The notes below the pieces were generated by a model. That model saw nothing but the letters and a program-made list of their open reading frames with translations. It did no database searches and had not been told where the DNA came from. Of a stretch of DNA of 64,000 bases, positions 50,299-58,935 are shown piece after piece. The DNA is taken from positions 1,178,001-1,242,000 of the forward strand of contig NZ_JAUFQQ010000003.1 in assembly GCF_030409845.1 (NCBI RefSeq), written 5' to 3'. Position 1 is the first letter of the stretch. Each line of letters opens with the position of its first letter. Source of the DNA: Flavobacterium branchiarum (GTDB lineage Bacteria > Bacteroidota > Bacteroidia > Flavobacteriales > Flavobacteriaceae). A program made the position numbers and the translations under genes.

Positions 50299-52427
50299 AG
50301 GTTAGTGTATTTGTTTAGGTTAACTTTATCTTTTAAATAATTGTTCTGTGTTTCTTGCCAGCTAGACTCTTCTAGTCCTCTTTCTCTCTTCTCCTGCTTT
50401 ATTGCGATGCGTTCCGTTGCTTTTTTTAGCCTTTCCATTGCTTTTTGATCTTTATGTTGTCCAAGGCTGTCAGGAATCATTAATTTTTTAAGGGTGTCTA
50501 ATCTTGGATTGTCATCGAATAGATTGGTTAAAACTTCTCTTTGTTGAACCCCTCTTAAAATGATTTCCTCATTCATACGGCGGTTATAATCATAAACCAA
50601 TTGTCTTTGTTGTGCATCACCTTGTTGTTGATCGTATAAAGACATTGGCTGAATGTATTTTTCTGTTAGAAGAAACTCCATTGTGCCAATTTCTTCTATA
50701 AGCCTTCCGTCTCGACCTTTGGCATTACTAACCAAAATTTGACTTAAATCATCTGAATCATAAAAAATCATCCAATCCTCGTGCATATGTTTTCTAAAAC
50801 TCAAATCAAATGAATCGTAGAATCTTTTAACCCCTTCAATGGTTGGTGTCAATCCGTTATCTTCCATTTTATTGGTATATCCAGTTGTTACTCCATAAGT
50901 GCGTAAATACTGATTAAGTGTCATTCCTATTTTATCTTCAAAAGCAAGAAAACTGTTCACGAAGGATTCTACTTTTTCAGAACGTTCGTTTGCAATGGCA
51001 TTTTCTATTTGTGCAATACAGCCTAACTTGTCTGGAAACAAATGGCGGTGTTTGGATAAATAATCACCATTTACTTGGTTATCATTCTTTGAAGTAACGT
51101 TGTGACCTGACCAGTTCAATACCATTTTTTCTTGAAAATGCTGTTCGTTGAACTTGTCAAAAAATTGTTCTACGGGCTTACTCTTTGCATTCTTTACTTT
51201 TGCGGGAGTAAAATGCTTTGCTGTAGCTTCATAAACAGGTTTAAGGTTTTTTAGCTGATAGTGGTCGGTCTGTAACTGATAGGGTTTGTATTTTTCGCCA
51301 AATAATTCTTCAGTATGTTTAAGAGCATTTTTTAAAGCTGATCTTATCAGCGTAGGGCTTTCTTTTTCTCCAATTGCATAACCTACTATGTAATTATTAA
51401 AAGGATCAAGTATTATTACGGCAGTCAGCCTATTGTGATAGGTTGTAACTGATTTTCCATTTTTATCAACCCCCGTTTTTTGATAAAGAAGTTCGGCATC
51501 CCACCCATCCATTGACCAAAACAACATTGAGGCACTTGGTTTACTTCTTTTAATCTGCATGTGTTTTTGATGCATTAGGCTCGTCTCACCGTGTTGTCCT
51601 GCAAAAACATATAAGTCCAGTTTTTCACGATAATTTGCAATTACACCAGCATCTATAGTTTTCCAACCGATGGCACCCGCTACATCATTATAATGTCTTA
51701 CAATTTGCTCGTTATTTAAGTTTTGATGTTTACCAAGTAACACCTCAATAAGCGCTAATTGTTCATCATCTTTAACTTTAGCCGCATTTTTAGAACCGTA
51801 TTTTTTAGATATAATACACGAATAATCTTCTTTTATAAACCGGTTTACTTTGTGGCGCAAACTGTCTTTGGTAGTGGGTAAATCGTGGTTTACTTGCTGA
51901 AAAGCGTTAACGTCGTTACTTAAGCTTTGCCAGATATCAAATTGTCCGGTAAGACCTAATGACTTTGTGTATAATTTTCGCTTTTGGCGAACTTCTAGTA
52001 TCGTATTTAATACCGATGCATTATAAGTGTACAATTCGATCGCTTCGGGAGGTAATTTTTTATTGTTATCCTCACCATAACGATGTGCTGCAAAAAAATC
52101 AAATGCTTTTCGATCGCTTATGTAATGTTTTTCAAAGAACGATGCCCTAACTTTTTCGGTGGGCTTACCAAATTTGAACACCAATGTATCCCTCCACTCT
52201 TGTATCAAAGAATCAAACTCGACTAATGCATCAAAACCAAGTGACCCCCTTCTTAATTCTCTCTCTGGCTGGGTTTTGCTTTGAGTTCGACCATATAATG
52301 CCCGATATGAAATGAGTTTTAAGCTATCCTCATGACTGCTAACAATTTTATCATTTTTAATCAAAAACTTGATTTTTACTCCAAGTTTATCATTATGATA
52401 TTCAAATGGGGTTTCTTTTTTTTCCAT
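50295..52427 (-). CDS. MuA-like DDE transposase
   Basis: 710 aa. The DDE core is visible: first Asp in MLFWSMDGWDAELLY (about residue 310), second in YQLQTDHYQLKN (about 395), Glu in VEQFFDKFNEQHF (about 430). A Mu-type C-terminal beta-barrel and a basic tail follow, and the N-terminal 250 residues hold the end-binding helix domains. It performs replicative transposition and initial insertion; the array at 53561-53800 and the palindrome at 18184 are likely binding sites. Confidence 0.92.
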   Translation of the reverse strand: MEKKETPFEYHNDKLGVKIKFLIKNDKIVSSHEDSLKLISYRALYGRTQSKTQPERELRRGSLGFDALVEFDSLIQEWRDTLVFKFGKPTEKVRASFFEKHYISDRKAFDFFAAHRYGEDNNKKLPPEAIELYTYNASVLNTILEVRQKRKLYTKSLGLTGQFDIWQSLSNDVNAFQQVNHDLPTTKDSLRHKVNRFIKEDYSCIISKKYGSKNAAKVKDDEQLALIEVLLGKHQNLNNEQIVRHYNDVAGAIGWKTIDAGVIANYREKLDLYVFAGQHGETSLMHQKHMQIKRSKPSASMLFWSMDGWDAELLYQKTGVDKNGKSVTTYHNRLTAVIILDPFNNYIVGYAIGEKESPTLIRSALKNALKHTEELFGEKYKPYQLQTDHYQLKNLKPVYEATAKHFTPAKVKNAKSKPVEQFFDKFNEQHFQEKMVLNWSGHNVTSKNDNQVNGDYLSKHRHLFPDKLGCIAQIENAIANERSEKVESFVNSFLAFEDKIGMTLNQYLRTYGVTTGYTNKMEDNGLTPTIEGVKRFYDSFDLSFRKHMHEDWMIFYDSDDLSQILVSNAKGRDGRLIEEIGTMEFLLTEKYIQPMSLYDQQQGDAQQRQLVYDYNRRMNEEIILRGVQQREVLTNLFDDNPRLDTLKKLMIPDSLGQHKDQKAMERLKKATERIAIKQEKRERGLEESSWQETQNNYLKDKVNLNKYTNL

Positions 52428-52439
52428 ACTGAATAATTA

Positions 52440-52634
52440 TTACTTAGTTTCAGTAGATGTTTCTTTAGCTGCATTCAATTCACTTTCTAACATTTCTATT
52501 GCTCTTTTACGAATAGCAACTGCTACATCTGAGTTATTATAATATGCTAATGCTGCATATATGGTTGGTCTTGTTACTGAAAATTCTTTTATAAGAATTC
52601 CGATTGAACCCCTTGGTGGATTTATTTTTTTCAT
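52440..52634 (-). CDS. small HTH DNA-binding protein (Ner-like position)
   Basis: 64 aa from ATG 52634. The segment GILIKEFSVTRPTIYAALAY is a helix-turn-helix. It is first gene of the leftward early operon, opposite the repressor gene, the place of Mu ner, which shuts down early and repressor promoters. Confidence 0.7.
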   Translation of the reverse strand: MKKINPPRGSIGILIKEFSVTRPTIYAALAYYNNSDVAVAIRKRAIEMLESELNAAKETSTETK

Positions 52635-52696
52635 AAGTTTACATATGTAATTATTGTTTTGTATTACCGTTTTGCTTTTACAAATATATACACAAA

Positions 52697-52712
52697 TTGC
52701 GAAATATCGCAA
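52697..52712. promoter_or_regulatory. repressor operator 1
   Basis: TTGCGAAATATCGCAA, a near-perfect palindrome between the divergent early and repressor genes. Confidence 0.75.
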
Positions 52713-52718
52713 TATCAA

Positions 52719-52734
52719 TAGCGAAATTTCGCAA
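52719..52734. promoter_or_regulatory. repressor operator 2
   Basis: TAGCGAAATTTCGCAA, centre 22 bp (two helical turns) from operator 1, so two dimers could bind on one face. Confidence 0.75.
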
Positions 52735-52759
52735 TTAATTTTAAAAAAAACAACTTACC

Positions 52760-53440
52760 GTGCTTAGAATCAAACAAATAAGGGAATATAAAAATATCAC
52801 TCAAGATGAAATGGTTGTCAAAACTGGAATTCCTAAGAGATCATATGTAGATTATGAGAATGAAAAGCAGGACGTATCTCTTGATAGGTTGCGAAAAATC
52901 GCAATAGCCCTAGAGGTGTCAATTTCAGACCTTATTGATGAAAAGAAAACTCTACCTGATGTTTCCGCAGCAGCAATAGAAAGTCAGCGAAAAACAAAAG
53001 ATGCTATTTATGAAATGCAGCGTGTACCTTTATTTAACCTTGAAGCAACAATGGGCTTAGTCCCATTAGTTGATGGTAACGGAGTTGATGAAGAAAAAAT
53101 AATAGATTATATTTCTATACCAAGTATGCCAAGTTGTGATGGTGCAATATACGCATCGGGAGACAGCATGTATCCTTTGTTAAAATCAGGTGACATGATA
53201 GCGTACAAGCGAATTGCCGTAGAGCGCGCCCAAATATTTTTCGGTGAAATGTATATAGTAGCGGTGAAGCTTGATGAATCCAGTACAATGAAAACAATAA
53301 AATTCGTACATCAAAGTGAATTAGGTGACGAATATATTAAGCTTGTCAGTCACAATCAACATCACACCCCTAAGGATATAAGATTAAGTCAAATAGCCGC
53401 AATTGGACTGGTACGAGCATCGATACGACTCCACAACTAG
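52760..53440 (+). CDS. phage repressor, XRE-HTH plus S24 peptidase domain
   Basis: 226 aa with a GTG start. The HTH (about 5-60) has NITQDEMVVKTGIPKRSYVDY. The C-terminal LexA/CI-like domain has the catalytic Ser in YASGDSMYPLLKSGDMI and the Lys in MKTIKFVHQ. Such repressors cleave themselves on RecA activation, so this prophage may be SOS-inducible, unlike Mu whose repressor is not of this type. A third operator copy lies inside the gene. Confidence 0.92.
   Translation: MLRIKQIREYKNITQDEMVVKTGIPKRSYVDYENEKQDVSLDRLRKIAIALEVSISDLIDEKKTLPDVSAAAIESQRKTKDAIYEMQRVPLFNLEATMGLVPLVDGNGVDEEKIIDYISIPSMPSCDGAIYASGDSMYPLLKSGDMIAYKRIAVERAQIFFGEMYIVAVKLDESSTMKTIKFVHQSELGDEYIKLVSHNQHHTPKDIRLSQIAAIGLVRASIRLHN
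52889..52904. promoter_or_regulatory. operator-like palindrome inside repressor gene
   Basis: TTGCGAAAAATCGCAA matches operators 1 and 2 in both half-sites and lies 129 bp into the repressor coding region, suited to looping or roadblock autoregulation. Confidence 0.6.
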
Positions 53441-53958
53441 ATAAATAACTAATAATCAGTAGTGTAAATACGGAATCGAATAGATTAATATAAAATAAAG
53501 GGGTGTTTAAACCTTATTTTTTGTTATTTACTTAAATAAAAGTGCTATTAACGGGTATTGTACAGGCTTTTTTTTAGCATCGTTCAAGTAAAGCAAGAGG
53601 TAAAGCAAGAGGTAAAGCAATAATATAAACAGGCTTTTTTGAAATATTCTTTAAGCACTTTTTAAAAGGCTTTAAAACTTCGTTTAAATCTGTTTCAACA
53701 CAATAAAAAAAGCCGTAAAACACTTGGTTTTACGGCTTTTACTGTAATTTTATAGATATATAACTTAAGAATGGTAGATAGTTCTTTATACAGGCTTTTA
53801 ATAGCTATTTAAATGGTAGCATAATGGTAGTAAAAAGTAATTAAAGAACATTTCAAATTACCCCAGATTTTAACCTTTTTTGGTGTTAAGCCTTGATTTT
53901 ATTGGTTTTATCGACCTTTTTTATATTGGATACTATTGTATATTTGATTTATAGGCCC
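53441..53958. repeat. right prophage end: repeat array, probable transposase-binding region
   Basis: 517 bases with no gene. ACAGGCTTTT-type motifs occur at 53561-53570, 53629-53640 and 53789-53800 (TACAGGCTTTTA), with weaker copies at 53665. GTAAAGCAAGAG repeats in tandem 2.7 times from 53588. AATGGTAG occurs three times (53771, 53812, 53823). The first motif also makes the palindrome at the left end. A terminator-like hairpin lies at 53704-53740. Confidence 0.65.
53704..53740. terminator. bidirectional terminator in right end
   Basis: AAAAAAAGCCGTAAAAC pairs with GTTTTACGGCTTTT around a 5-nt loop. It could end repressor transcription before the host gene or insulate the phage from host read-through. 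Confidence 0.75.
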
Positions 53959-53965
53959 TTATAAT
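53959..53965. repeat. right copy of 7-bp direct repeat at prophage junction
   Basis: TTATAAT, identical to 18120-18126; from here the SDR reading frame continues. Confidence 0.85.
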
Positions 53966-54367
53966 GCTGCCGAAAAAGCATTTCAGGAAATAAATATTAA
54001 TTATTTAAGTGTTATAGATTTTACACGATTGATATTGCCCCAACTATTACAACAGCAAGAAGCCGCGGTTGTTAACGTTACTTCTGTCGCTGTGTTTAGA
54101 GGGAATAAGTACTTGCCAACATATTCTGCAAGTAAAGCGGCTCTACATAGTTATACGCAGGGATTAAGAGATACATTCGAGGAAAATTCAAATCTTAATA
54201 TTTTTGAAATTTATCCTCCTTTGGTCAATACAGAGTTTTCTGCCGAGATTGGCGGTGCAAACGGTATTCCTCCTTCAGAAGTTGCTGTTGAATTGTTATT
54301 AGGATTAAAAAATAATCAATTCGATATTTTGGTAGGCGAATCAAAAAACTTTTCCGATAAACTATAA
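53966..54367 (+). pseudogene. short-chain dehydrogenase, 3' part
   Basis: 133 codons in frame with the 5' part. AAEKAFQEININYLSVIDFT continues the alignment to the intact SDR at 54435, and the catalytic motif is TYSASKAALHSY (YxxxK). With the N-terminal 102 codons it forms a 235-residue DltE-like SDR. It has no start of its own near the junction; any internal start would lack the cofactor domain. Confidence 0.92.
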
Positions 54368-54434
54368 ATTCTAATAAATCCAAGTTCTTTCATTCGAACT
54401 TGGATTTTAGATTATACATATTAAACATGTCAAT

Positions 54435-55199
54435 ATGATACTAAAAAATAAAACAATATTAATTACTGGAGGAGGTTCTGGTATAGGCCTTGAAGCGGCA
54501 AAGCAGTTTCTTACTCATGGTGCAAAAGTAATTATTACGGGAAGAAATCAGGAGAAGTTAAATAATGCTAAAAATGAGTATCCAAGTCTTATTGTGATAC
54601 AAAGTGATGCTGCAAATCCAAATGATGCAGTAACTCTTTTTCAGCAAGTTAAACAATTGGGCGGAATTGATATCTTGTATCATAACGCAGGTGTATTAGC
54701 TCCGTTGCTTAATTTAGGAACTGCAGATGACAATCATGTAAATAATGCTGCTTATGAAATGGAAGTTAATTACCTAGGAGTAATTCGTTTGAACAATCTC
54801 TTTATGGAGATGCTACAATCGAGAAAAGAAGGTGCGATAATAAATACAACATCACTTCTTCGTTATGTGCCTTCAATTGTAGAGCCTACATATTCGGCTT
54901 CTAAAGCTGCTTTAGGTTTTTATACAGAATCGCTTCGGAAACATTTACAACTTCTAAACAGCCGTGTAAAAGTATTTGAGTTGTTGCCACCAGTTATTGC
55001 CACAGAGATGACGGCAGAAAGAACAGGTAAAAAATTAACGACTGAAGAATTTGTAAAACAGTTTATCAAAGCTTTGATAAAAAATGAATATGTGATTAGA
55101 ATTGGAGATACAAAAACGCTGTATTTACTGAATAGATTTTTTCCTAAATTAGCTTATCGTCTAGTTAATTCTAAAGAAAGCTATGTATCCTTAAAATAA
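54435..55199 (+). CDS. short-chain dehydrogenase, DltE-like
   Basis: 254 aa. ITGGGSGIGLEAAKQF is the cofactor motif, YHNAGVLAPL the NNAG-like motif, and TYSASKAALGFYTE the catalytic YxxxK. It is paralogous to the interrupted SDR upstream and probably the second gene of the tetR-controlled operon. With the prophage in place it must rely on another promoter. Substrate unknown. Confidence 0.9.
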   Translation: MILKNKTILITGGGSGIGLEAAKQFLTHGAKVIITGRNQEKLNNAKNEYPSLIVIQSDAANPNDAVTLFQQVKQLGGIDILYHNAGVLAPLLNLGTADDNHVNNAAYEMEVNYLGVIRLNNLFMEMLQSRKEGAIINTTSLLRYVPSIVEPTYSASKAALGFYTESLRKHLQLLNSRVKVFELLPPVIATEMTAERTGKKLTTEEFVKQFIKALIKNEYVIRIGDTKTLYLLNRFFPKLAYRLVNSKESYVSLK

Positions 55200-55227
55200 T
55201 ATTTTAGAATAATTTAAAAGAAAATTT

Positions 55228-56229
55228 ATGAAAGCATTTATTTTAAATAGTTATAAACCTAAAAATGGACTCAAACTAACAGATGTTTCTGATCCAGAAT
55301 TAAAGGAAAATGAGATACTGTTAAAAGTAGCCGCGGCAGGTGTAAATCTATTAGATTCTAAGATTATATCTGGGGAGTTCAAAACAATTCTTCATTATAA
55401 ACTGCCTCTAATTCTAGGTCATGATTTAGCAGGAGTAGTAATAAAGGTAGGGGCTTTAGTAAAGAATTTTAGAATTGGAGACGAAGTTTATTCCCGTCCA
55501 AGAGATTATAAAATAGGCACTTTTGCTGAATTTATTGCTATTCACGAAAATGATGCGGCACTTAAGCCAAAAGAGCTTACTATGGTAGAAGCGGCTTCTA
55601 TTCCGTTAGTAGGATTAACAGCTTGGCAGGCATTAGTAGAAAAGGCAGCATTAAAAAAGGGACAGAAAGTTTTTATTCAGGCAGGATCTGGCGGTGTGGG
55701 AACATTTGCTATTCAGCTTGCCAAATATTTAGGCGCAACAGTTGCCACTACAACCAGTACCGCTAATATTGATTTAGTCAAAAGTCTGGGTGCAGATATA
55801 GTAATTGATTATAAAAATGAAGATTTTGAAAAAATTCTTAAAGATTACGATGTAGTGTTAAACAGCCAGGATGGAAAAACTTTAGAAAAATCACTTCGGA
55901 TATTAAAGCCAGGTGGAAAACTGATTTCAATTTCAGGTTCTCCCGATGTAGAGTTTGCAAATGAAATTAAATTGAATGCCATGATGAAAATATTAGTGTT
56001 TTTTCTGAGTTACGCAGTTAGGAAAAAAGCAAAAAGATTGGGTGTCCATTTTTCGTTTCTGTTTATGAAAGCCAGTGGGGAACAGCTTACTCATATCACC
56101 TCCCTGCTTGATGATGGGGTTATACGGCCGGTTGTTGATAAAATATTTCCGTTTGAAAAAACCAACGATGCGCTGTCTTATATAGAAAGCGGACGTGCAA
56201 AAGGTAAAGTGGTAATTAAGATTTATTAG
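55228..56229 (+). CDS. zinc-independent MDR quinone/enone oxidoreductase
   Basis: 333 aa. A GroES-like domain (about 1-120, with LGHDLAGVVIKVG and GDEVYSRP) and a Rossmann domain (about 125-270, QAGSGGVGTFAIQLAKYLGA) are present. Zinc ligands of true alcohol dehydrogenases are absent, as in the NADPH quinone reductase branch. It begins 28 bp after the SDR and ends the TetR-linked operon, probably acting on reactive carbonyls. Confidence 0.88.
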   Translation: MKAFILNSYKPKNGLKLTDVSDPELKENEILLKVAAAGVNLLDSKIISGEFKTILHYKLPLILGHDLAGVVIKVGALVKNFRIGDEVYSRPRDYKIGTFAEFIAIHENDAALKPKELTMVEAASIPLVGLTAWQALVEKAALKKGQKVFIQAGSGGVGTFAIQLAKYLGATVATTTSTANIDLVKSLGADIVIDYKNEDFEKILKDYDVVLNSQDGKTLEKSLRILKPGGKLISISGSPDVEFANEIKLNAMMKILVFFLSYAVRKKAKRLGVHFSFLFMKASGEQLTHITSLLDDGVIRPVVDKIFPFEKTNDALSYIESGRAKGKVVIKIY

Positions 56230-56624
56230 TATTTTAGAAGCTATTCCTTAAAAATATGGGAGCAGGTGCAAAAGTGGAGGCAATGCGATAAACTGTGGAG
56301 TAGTAAGAATTTTTTCAGCCCCAATATTGTCTATCTGAGGAAAGAAGAATCTCCGTAAGAAATAAACGGAAAACGGTTCTAGATTGGAGAGCCTCTAACT
56401 ATGACTGTTCGTTCCTCAGATTGACAAACTTCTGATTGTTTAATATTAAGTTTAAAAGTTGTGTTTATGCTAAAATGTTAGCTAATCTATTGATGAAGAA
56501 TTGACTATTTAAAAAAAGGGAATTGTAAAGATTATAAAATGAAATTAAGTCAATATAATGGCTGAAATTCATATAGTATAAATTGGTATTTTAGCTGTGA
56601 ATTATATTTTTTTGAACCTATTAT
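56230..56624. repeat. intergenic region with inverted dispersed repeats
   Basis: No gene is seen. A TTGTCTATCTGAGGAAAGAA copy with AATCTCCG follows at 56328-56354, and an inverted GTTCGTTCCTCAGATTGACA lies at 56407-56426, matching the repeat at 11498. The pair can fold back and may end transcription. Confidence 0.5.
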
Positions 56625-57173
56625 TTAATTTAAAAACAGGTCTCTATATTCTGTAGGTGTCAAGCCAACTTCTTTTTTAAATAACCTTGAAAAATAGGGA
56701 GGGTTTTCAAAACCTAGCATATAAGCTGTTTCAGATACTGTATTAGTAGTGCTTAATAATAGTTTTTTTGCTTCTATAAGTAAAGAGATGTGAATATGCT
56801 CTAAAGCAGTTTTTCCTGTTTCTTGTTTTAGAAGATCACTTAAATATCTCGCAGATAAATTCAATTCAGAAGCCATAAATTTTACTGTTGGGAGTCCATT
56901 TTTTTGAAGTTTACCGCTTTCAAAGTACTGGTTTAAAATTTCTATAAATTTTGAGATAGTAGACTCAGAAATTATCATTCGATTTAAAAATTGTCGTTTG
57001 TAATAACGTTGCGAATATTTTAAAATTGAATCTATGTGAGTCAGTATAATTTCTCGGCTATATTCATCTTGATTATTAAAATATTCGCAACGTATTTTAT
57101 TAAATGAATCCCAAATTGATTCTTCTTCTATTGGAGATAAAGGTAGTGCTTCATTAGTTTGGTAATTTGATTC
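56625..57173 (-). pseudogene. AraC-family regulator, N-terminally truncated
   Basis: An intact 117-aa AraC domain can start at ATG 56978 (LTPTEYRDLFLN at its end, SETAYMLGFENPPYFSRLFK as the second HTH). The same frame stays open upstream to a TGA at 57174-57176. It reads SIWDSFNKIRCEYFNNQDEY then RQFLNR, the linker normally found between sensor and DNA-binding parts, but without a start codon. The cupin sensor (about 130 residues) is missing, so this is probably a remnant, though a short DNA-binding product is possible. Confidence 0.7.
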
Positions 57174-57358
57174 TCATTTTTTTTTTTAAACTTCAATTTA
57201 TTTTTTCTGAAAAAAAATGACTGTAAGTTTATTGATTATTAATGAGTTATGTTTTTTTAAATGAAGAGATTATAATTTTTTGTTTAATAAAATTAAAAGT
57301 TTCGTTAATAAAATACAAAATAGTATGTACTTTTGTGTGCAAAATAGAAAACAAGCAG

Positions 57359-57736
57359 TTGAAAAGAATAGTAATCATAGTACTTTCCATTTTAATTTTA
57401 TCACCATCTTTTGGTAGCTTGTTCATTTATGCTTCATTTAAAATCAATCAGAAAGAAATCGCAAAAACTATTTGTGTGCAACGTAAGTTGGCTTATAACA
57501 ACTGTAACGGCCGATGTGAATTTCAAAAAAGTATCAAAAAATATTCTGATAACGAAAAAAAAATCCAAGACAGCCTAAAAGATAAAGTAGAGCTTGTTTA
57601 TGTTCAAAATACTGCTGTGATTACTCCTAATGTAATCGATAGTATGGATTCAAAAGACAATTCTTCTATTATATTTGAAAAGAAACCTATAGGGGTTACT
57701 GATTTCACTTACCATCCTCCGATTTATTTTACATAG
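57359..57736 (+). CDS. small Cys-rich membrane-anchored protein of copper locus
   Basis: 125 aa from TTG 57359. A TACTTTTG promoter box at 57328-57335 lies after the upstream ATG at 57242, which argues against the longer frame. One N-terminal helix (IVIIVLSILILSPSFGSLFI) is followed by a periplasmic part with TICVQRKLAYNNCNGRCEFQ. The C-x8-CxGxC pattern recurs in the gene at 60923, its paralogue. The pattern suggests metal binding (inference). Confidence 0.6.
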   Translation: MKRIVIIVLSILILSPSFGSLFIYASFKINQKEIAKTICVQRKLAYNNCNGRCEFQKSIKKYSDNEKKIQDSLKDKVELVYVQNTAVITPNVIDSMDSKDNSSIIFEKKPIGVTDFTYHPPIYFT

Positions 57737-58007
57737 ATCAATATTTCAGTTTGAATTTAAATGAAAGTTTAATGGCATTGCTATTTGGCAATGATAAAAA
57801 ACGTAATTCAGATATTGAAGATAAACTCATTTCTGAGCACATCTTGAACTGTTGATCTCAATCTTGAACTGAGAGATATACTTTTTGTATTTCTTAGTTA
57901 CTTTCTTATCATCAAGTAAAATTTTACGGTACTCCATCTCGTTTTTGGTATTCAAAAGCTTGTGTTTTTTGTGCTGTATTTCAAACAGTTTCATAACATT
58001 CATTAAA

Positions 58008-58931
58008 ATGAAAATTTTTAAATTTTTAGTGATTGCACTATTTGGTGTGATTACTTCCTGTACAATAGATAAAACAGATTACGAAGCCGAAATTGGTTCA
58101 GAAGTTCCTGAATATTACGAGTTTAAAGAAGTAGTTTCGTTTACAAAAGACAATTACAAAATAAGCATAGAAGCCTTAAACGGAACATTTTATAAAGGGT
58201 ATAACGAACTTCATTTAAAAGTTGTAAATGCACAAACCAATCAAAGTGTAAGTGCATCAGCAGTAACTTTTTTACCTGTAATGAGTAATTCTGATGGAAG
58301 TAAAACTTCTTGTCCACATGAATATAATCTTCAATATGATGCAACAAATAAGCGTTTCGTTGGATATTCCGTTTTTACAAGTGAAAGCGCTTTAGCAAGT
58401 AACTGGGAATTATTTGTGAGTTTTACGGTTGATAATCAGAAATATGAGGTTAATAAAGGTATTTCGGTTGAAAAACAAAACAATAAAAATCTGAATATGA
58501 CCTCCTTTACAGGAAAGGATAATGAAGAATATATTATTGCGTTGCTTTCTCCTCAAAAGCCAACCGTCTCTGAAAACAAGTTGATCGCGGGTATTTACAA
58601 ATACAATAAACCAGCAACTACAGCGGGAGGTTTTCCAGATCCAAGTCAGTTTTCTTATTCAGAAGTAAGAGATTATACTTTAAAATTAGATCCAAGAATG
58701 CCTGAGCCTTCAATGGGAAATCACTCTTCTCCAAACAATCAGGATTTGACACAACAGAGCGATGGATTGTATCACGGAGTTGTTAATTATACCATGACGG
58801 GAAATTGGACACTAAATTTAATAATGATTAACCAAAATGGATTGATCATAAAAGGAACTGTTGTTCCAACAGATTTTACTCCAGGTGTTGAAGGAGTTAA
58901 AAGTGAACTTTTTATTGATACCTTATTCTAA
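58008..58931 (+). CDS. lipoprotein with FixH/YtkA-like Met/His-rich domain
   Basis: 307 aa from ATG 58008; the frame continues upstream without support. The lipobox is VITSC (Cys about 19). Near the C-terminus, DPRMPEPSMGNHSSPNNQDL and YTMTGNWTLNLIM form a YtkA/FixH-type beta-sandwich with a MPxMGxHSSP loop able to hold copper. An earlier copy-like segment has FLPVMSNSDGSKTSCPHEY. It lies just before the TonB receptor and is probably its surface or periplasmic partner in copper uptake. Confidence 0.72.
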   Translation: MKIFKFLVIALFGVITSCTIDKTDYEAEIGSEVPEYYEFKEVVSFTKDNYKISIEALNGTFYKGYNELHLKVVNAQTNQSVSASAVTFLPVMSNSDGSKTSCPHEYNLQYDATNKRFVGYSVFTSESALASNWELFVSFTVDNQKYEVNKGISVEKQNNKNLNMTSFTGKDNEEYIIALLSPQKPTVSENKLIAGIYKYNKPATTAGGFPDPSQFSYSEVRDYTLKLDPRMPEPSMGNHSSPNNQDLTQQSDGLYHGVVNYTMTGNWTLNLIMINQNGLIIKGTVVPTDFTPGVEGVKSELFIDTLF

Positions 58932-58935
58932 AAAC

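Larger units (their letters stand above)
18127..53958. mobile_element. Mu-like transposable prophage, about 35.8 kb
   Basis: The element is bounded by a 7-bp direct repeat inside an SDR gene. It encodes a CI/LexA-type repressor, a MuA-like DDE transposase, a MuB-like AAA ATPase, and Mu-type head genes (terminase, DUF935 portal, MuF, gp36-like, G-like). Contractile tail genes are present too: sheath, tube, chaperone with frameshift, tape measure, baseplate and fibres. Lysis genes and a diversity-generating retroelement complete it. There is no integrase and no tRNA attachment site. No essential Mu-type module appears missing, so it may be active, although the ThyA-like gene is frameshifted. 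In layout and DGR content it recalls transposable Bacteroides phages such as Hankyphage (remembered, not compared). Confidence 0.95.

Noticed and set aside
53588..53620. CRISPR-like short tandem repeats
   Set aside because: Only 2.7 contiguous 12-bp units with no spacers; better explained as part of the phage end.
57242..57358. Longer start for the first small Cys-rich protein
   Set aside because: A -7 box lies inside this stretch and the paralogue at 60923 starts at the hydrophobic helix.
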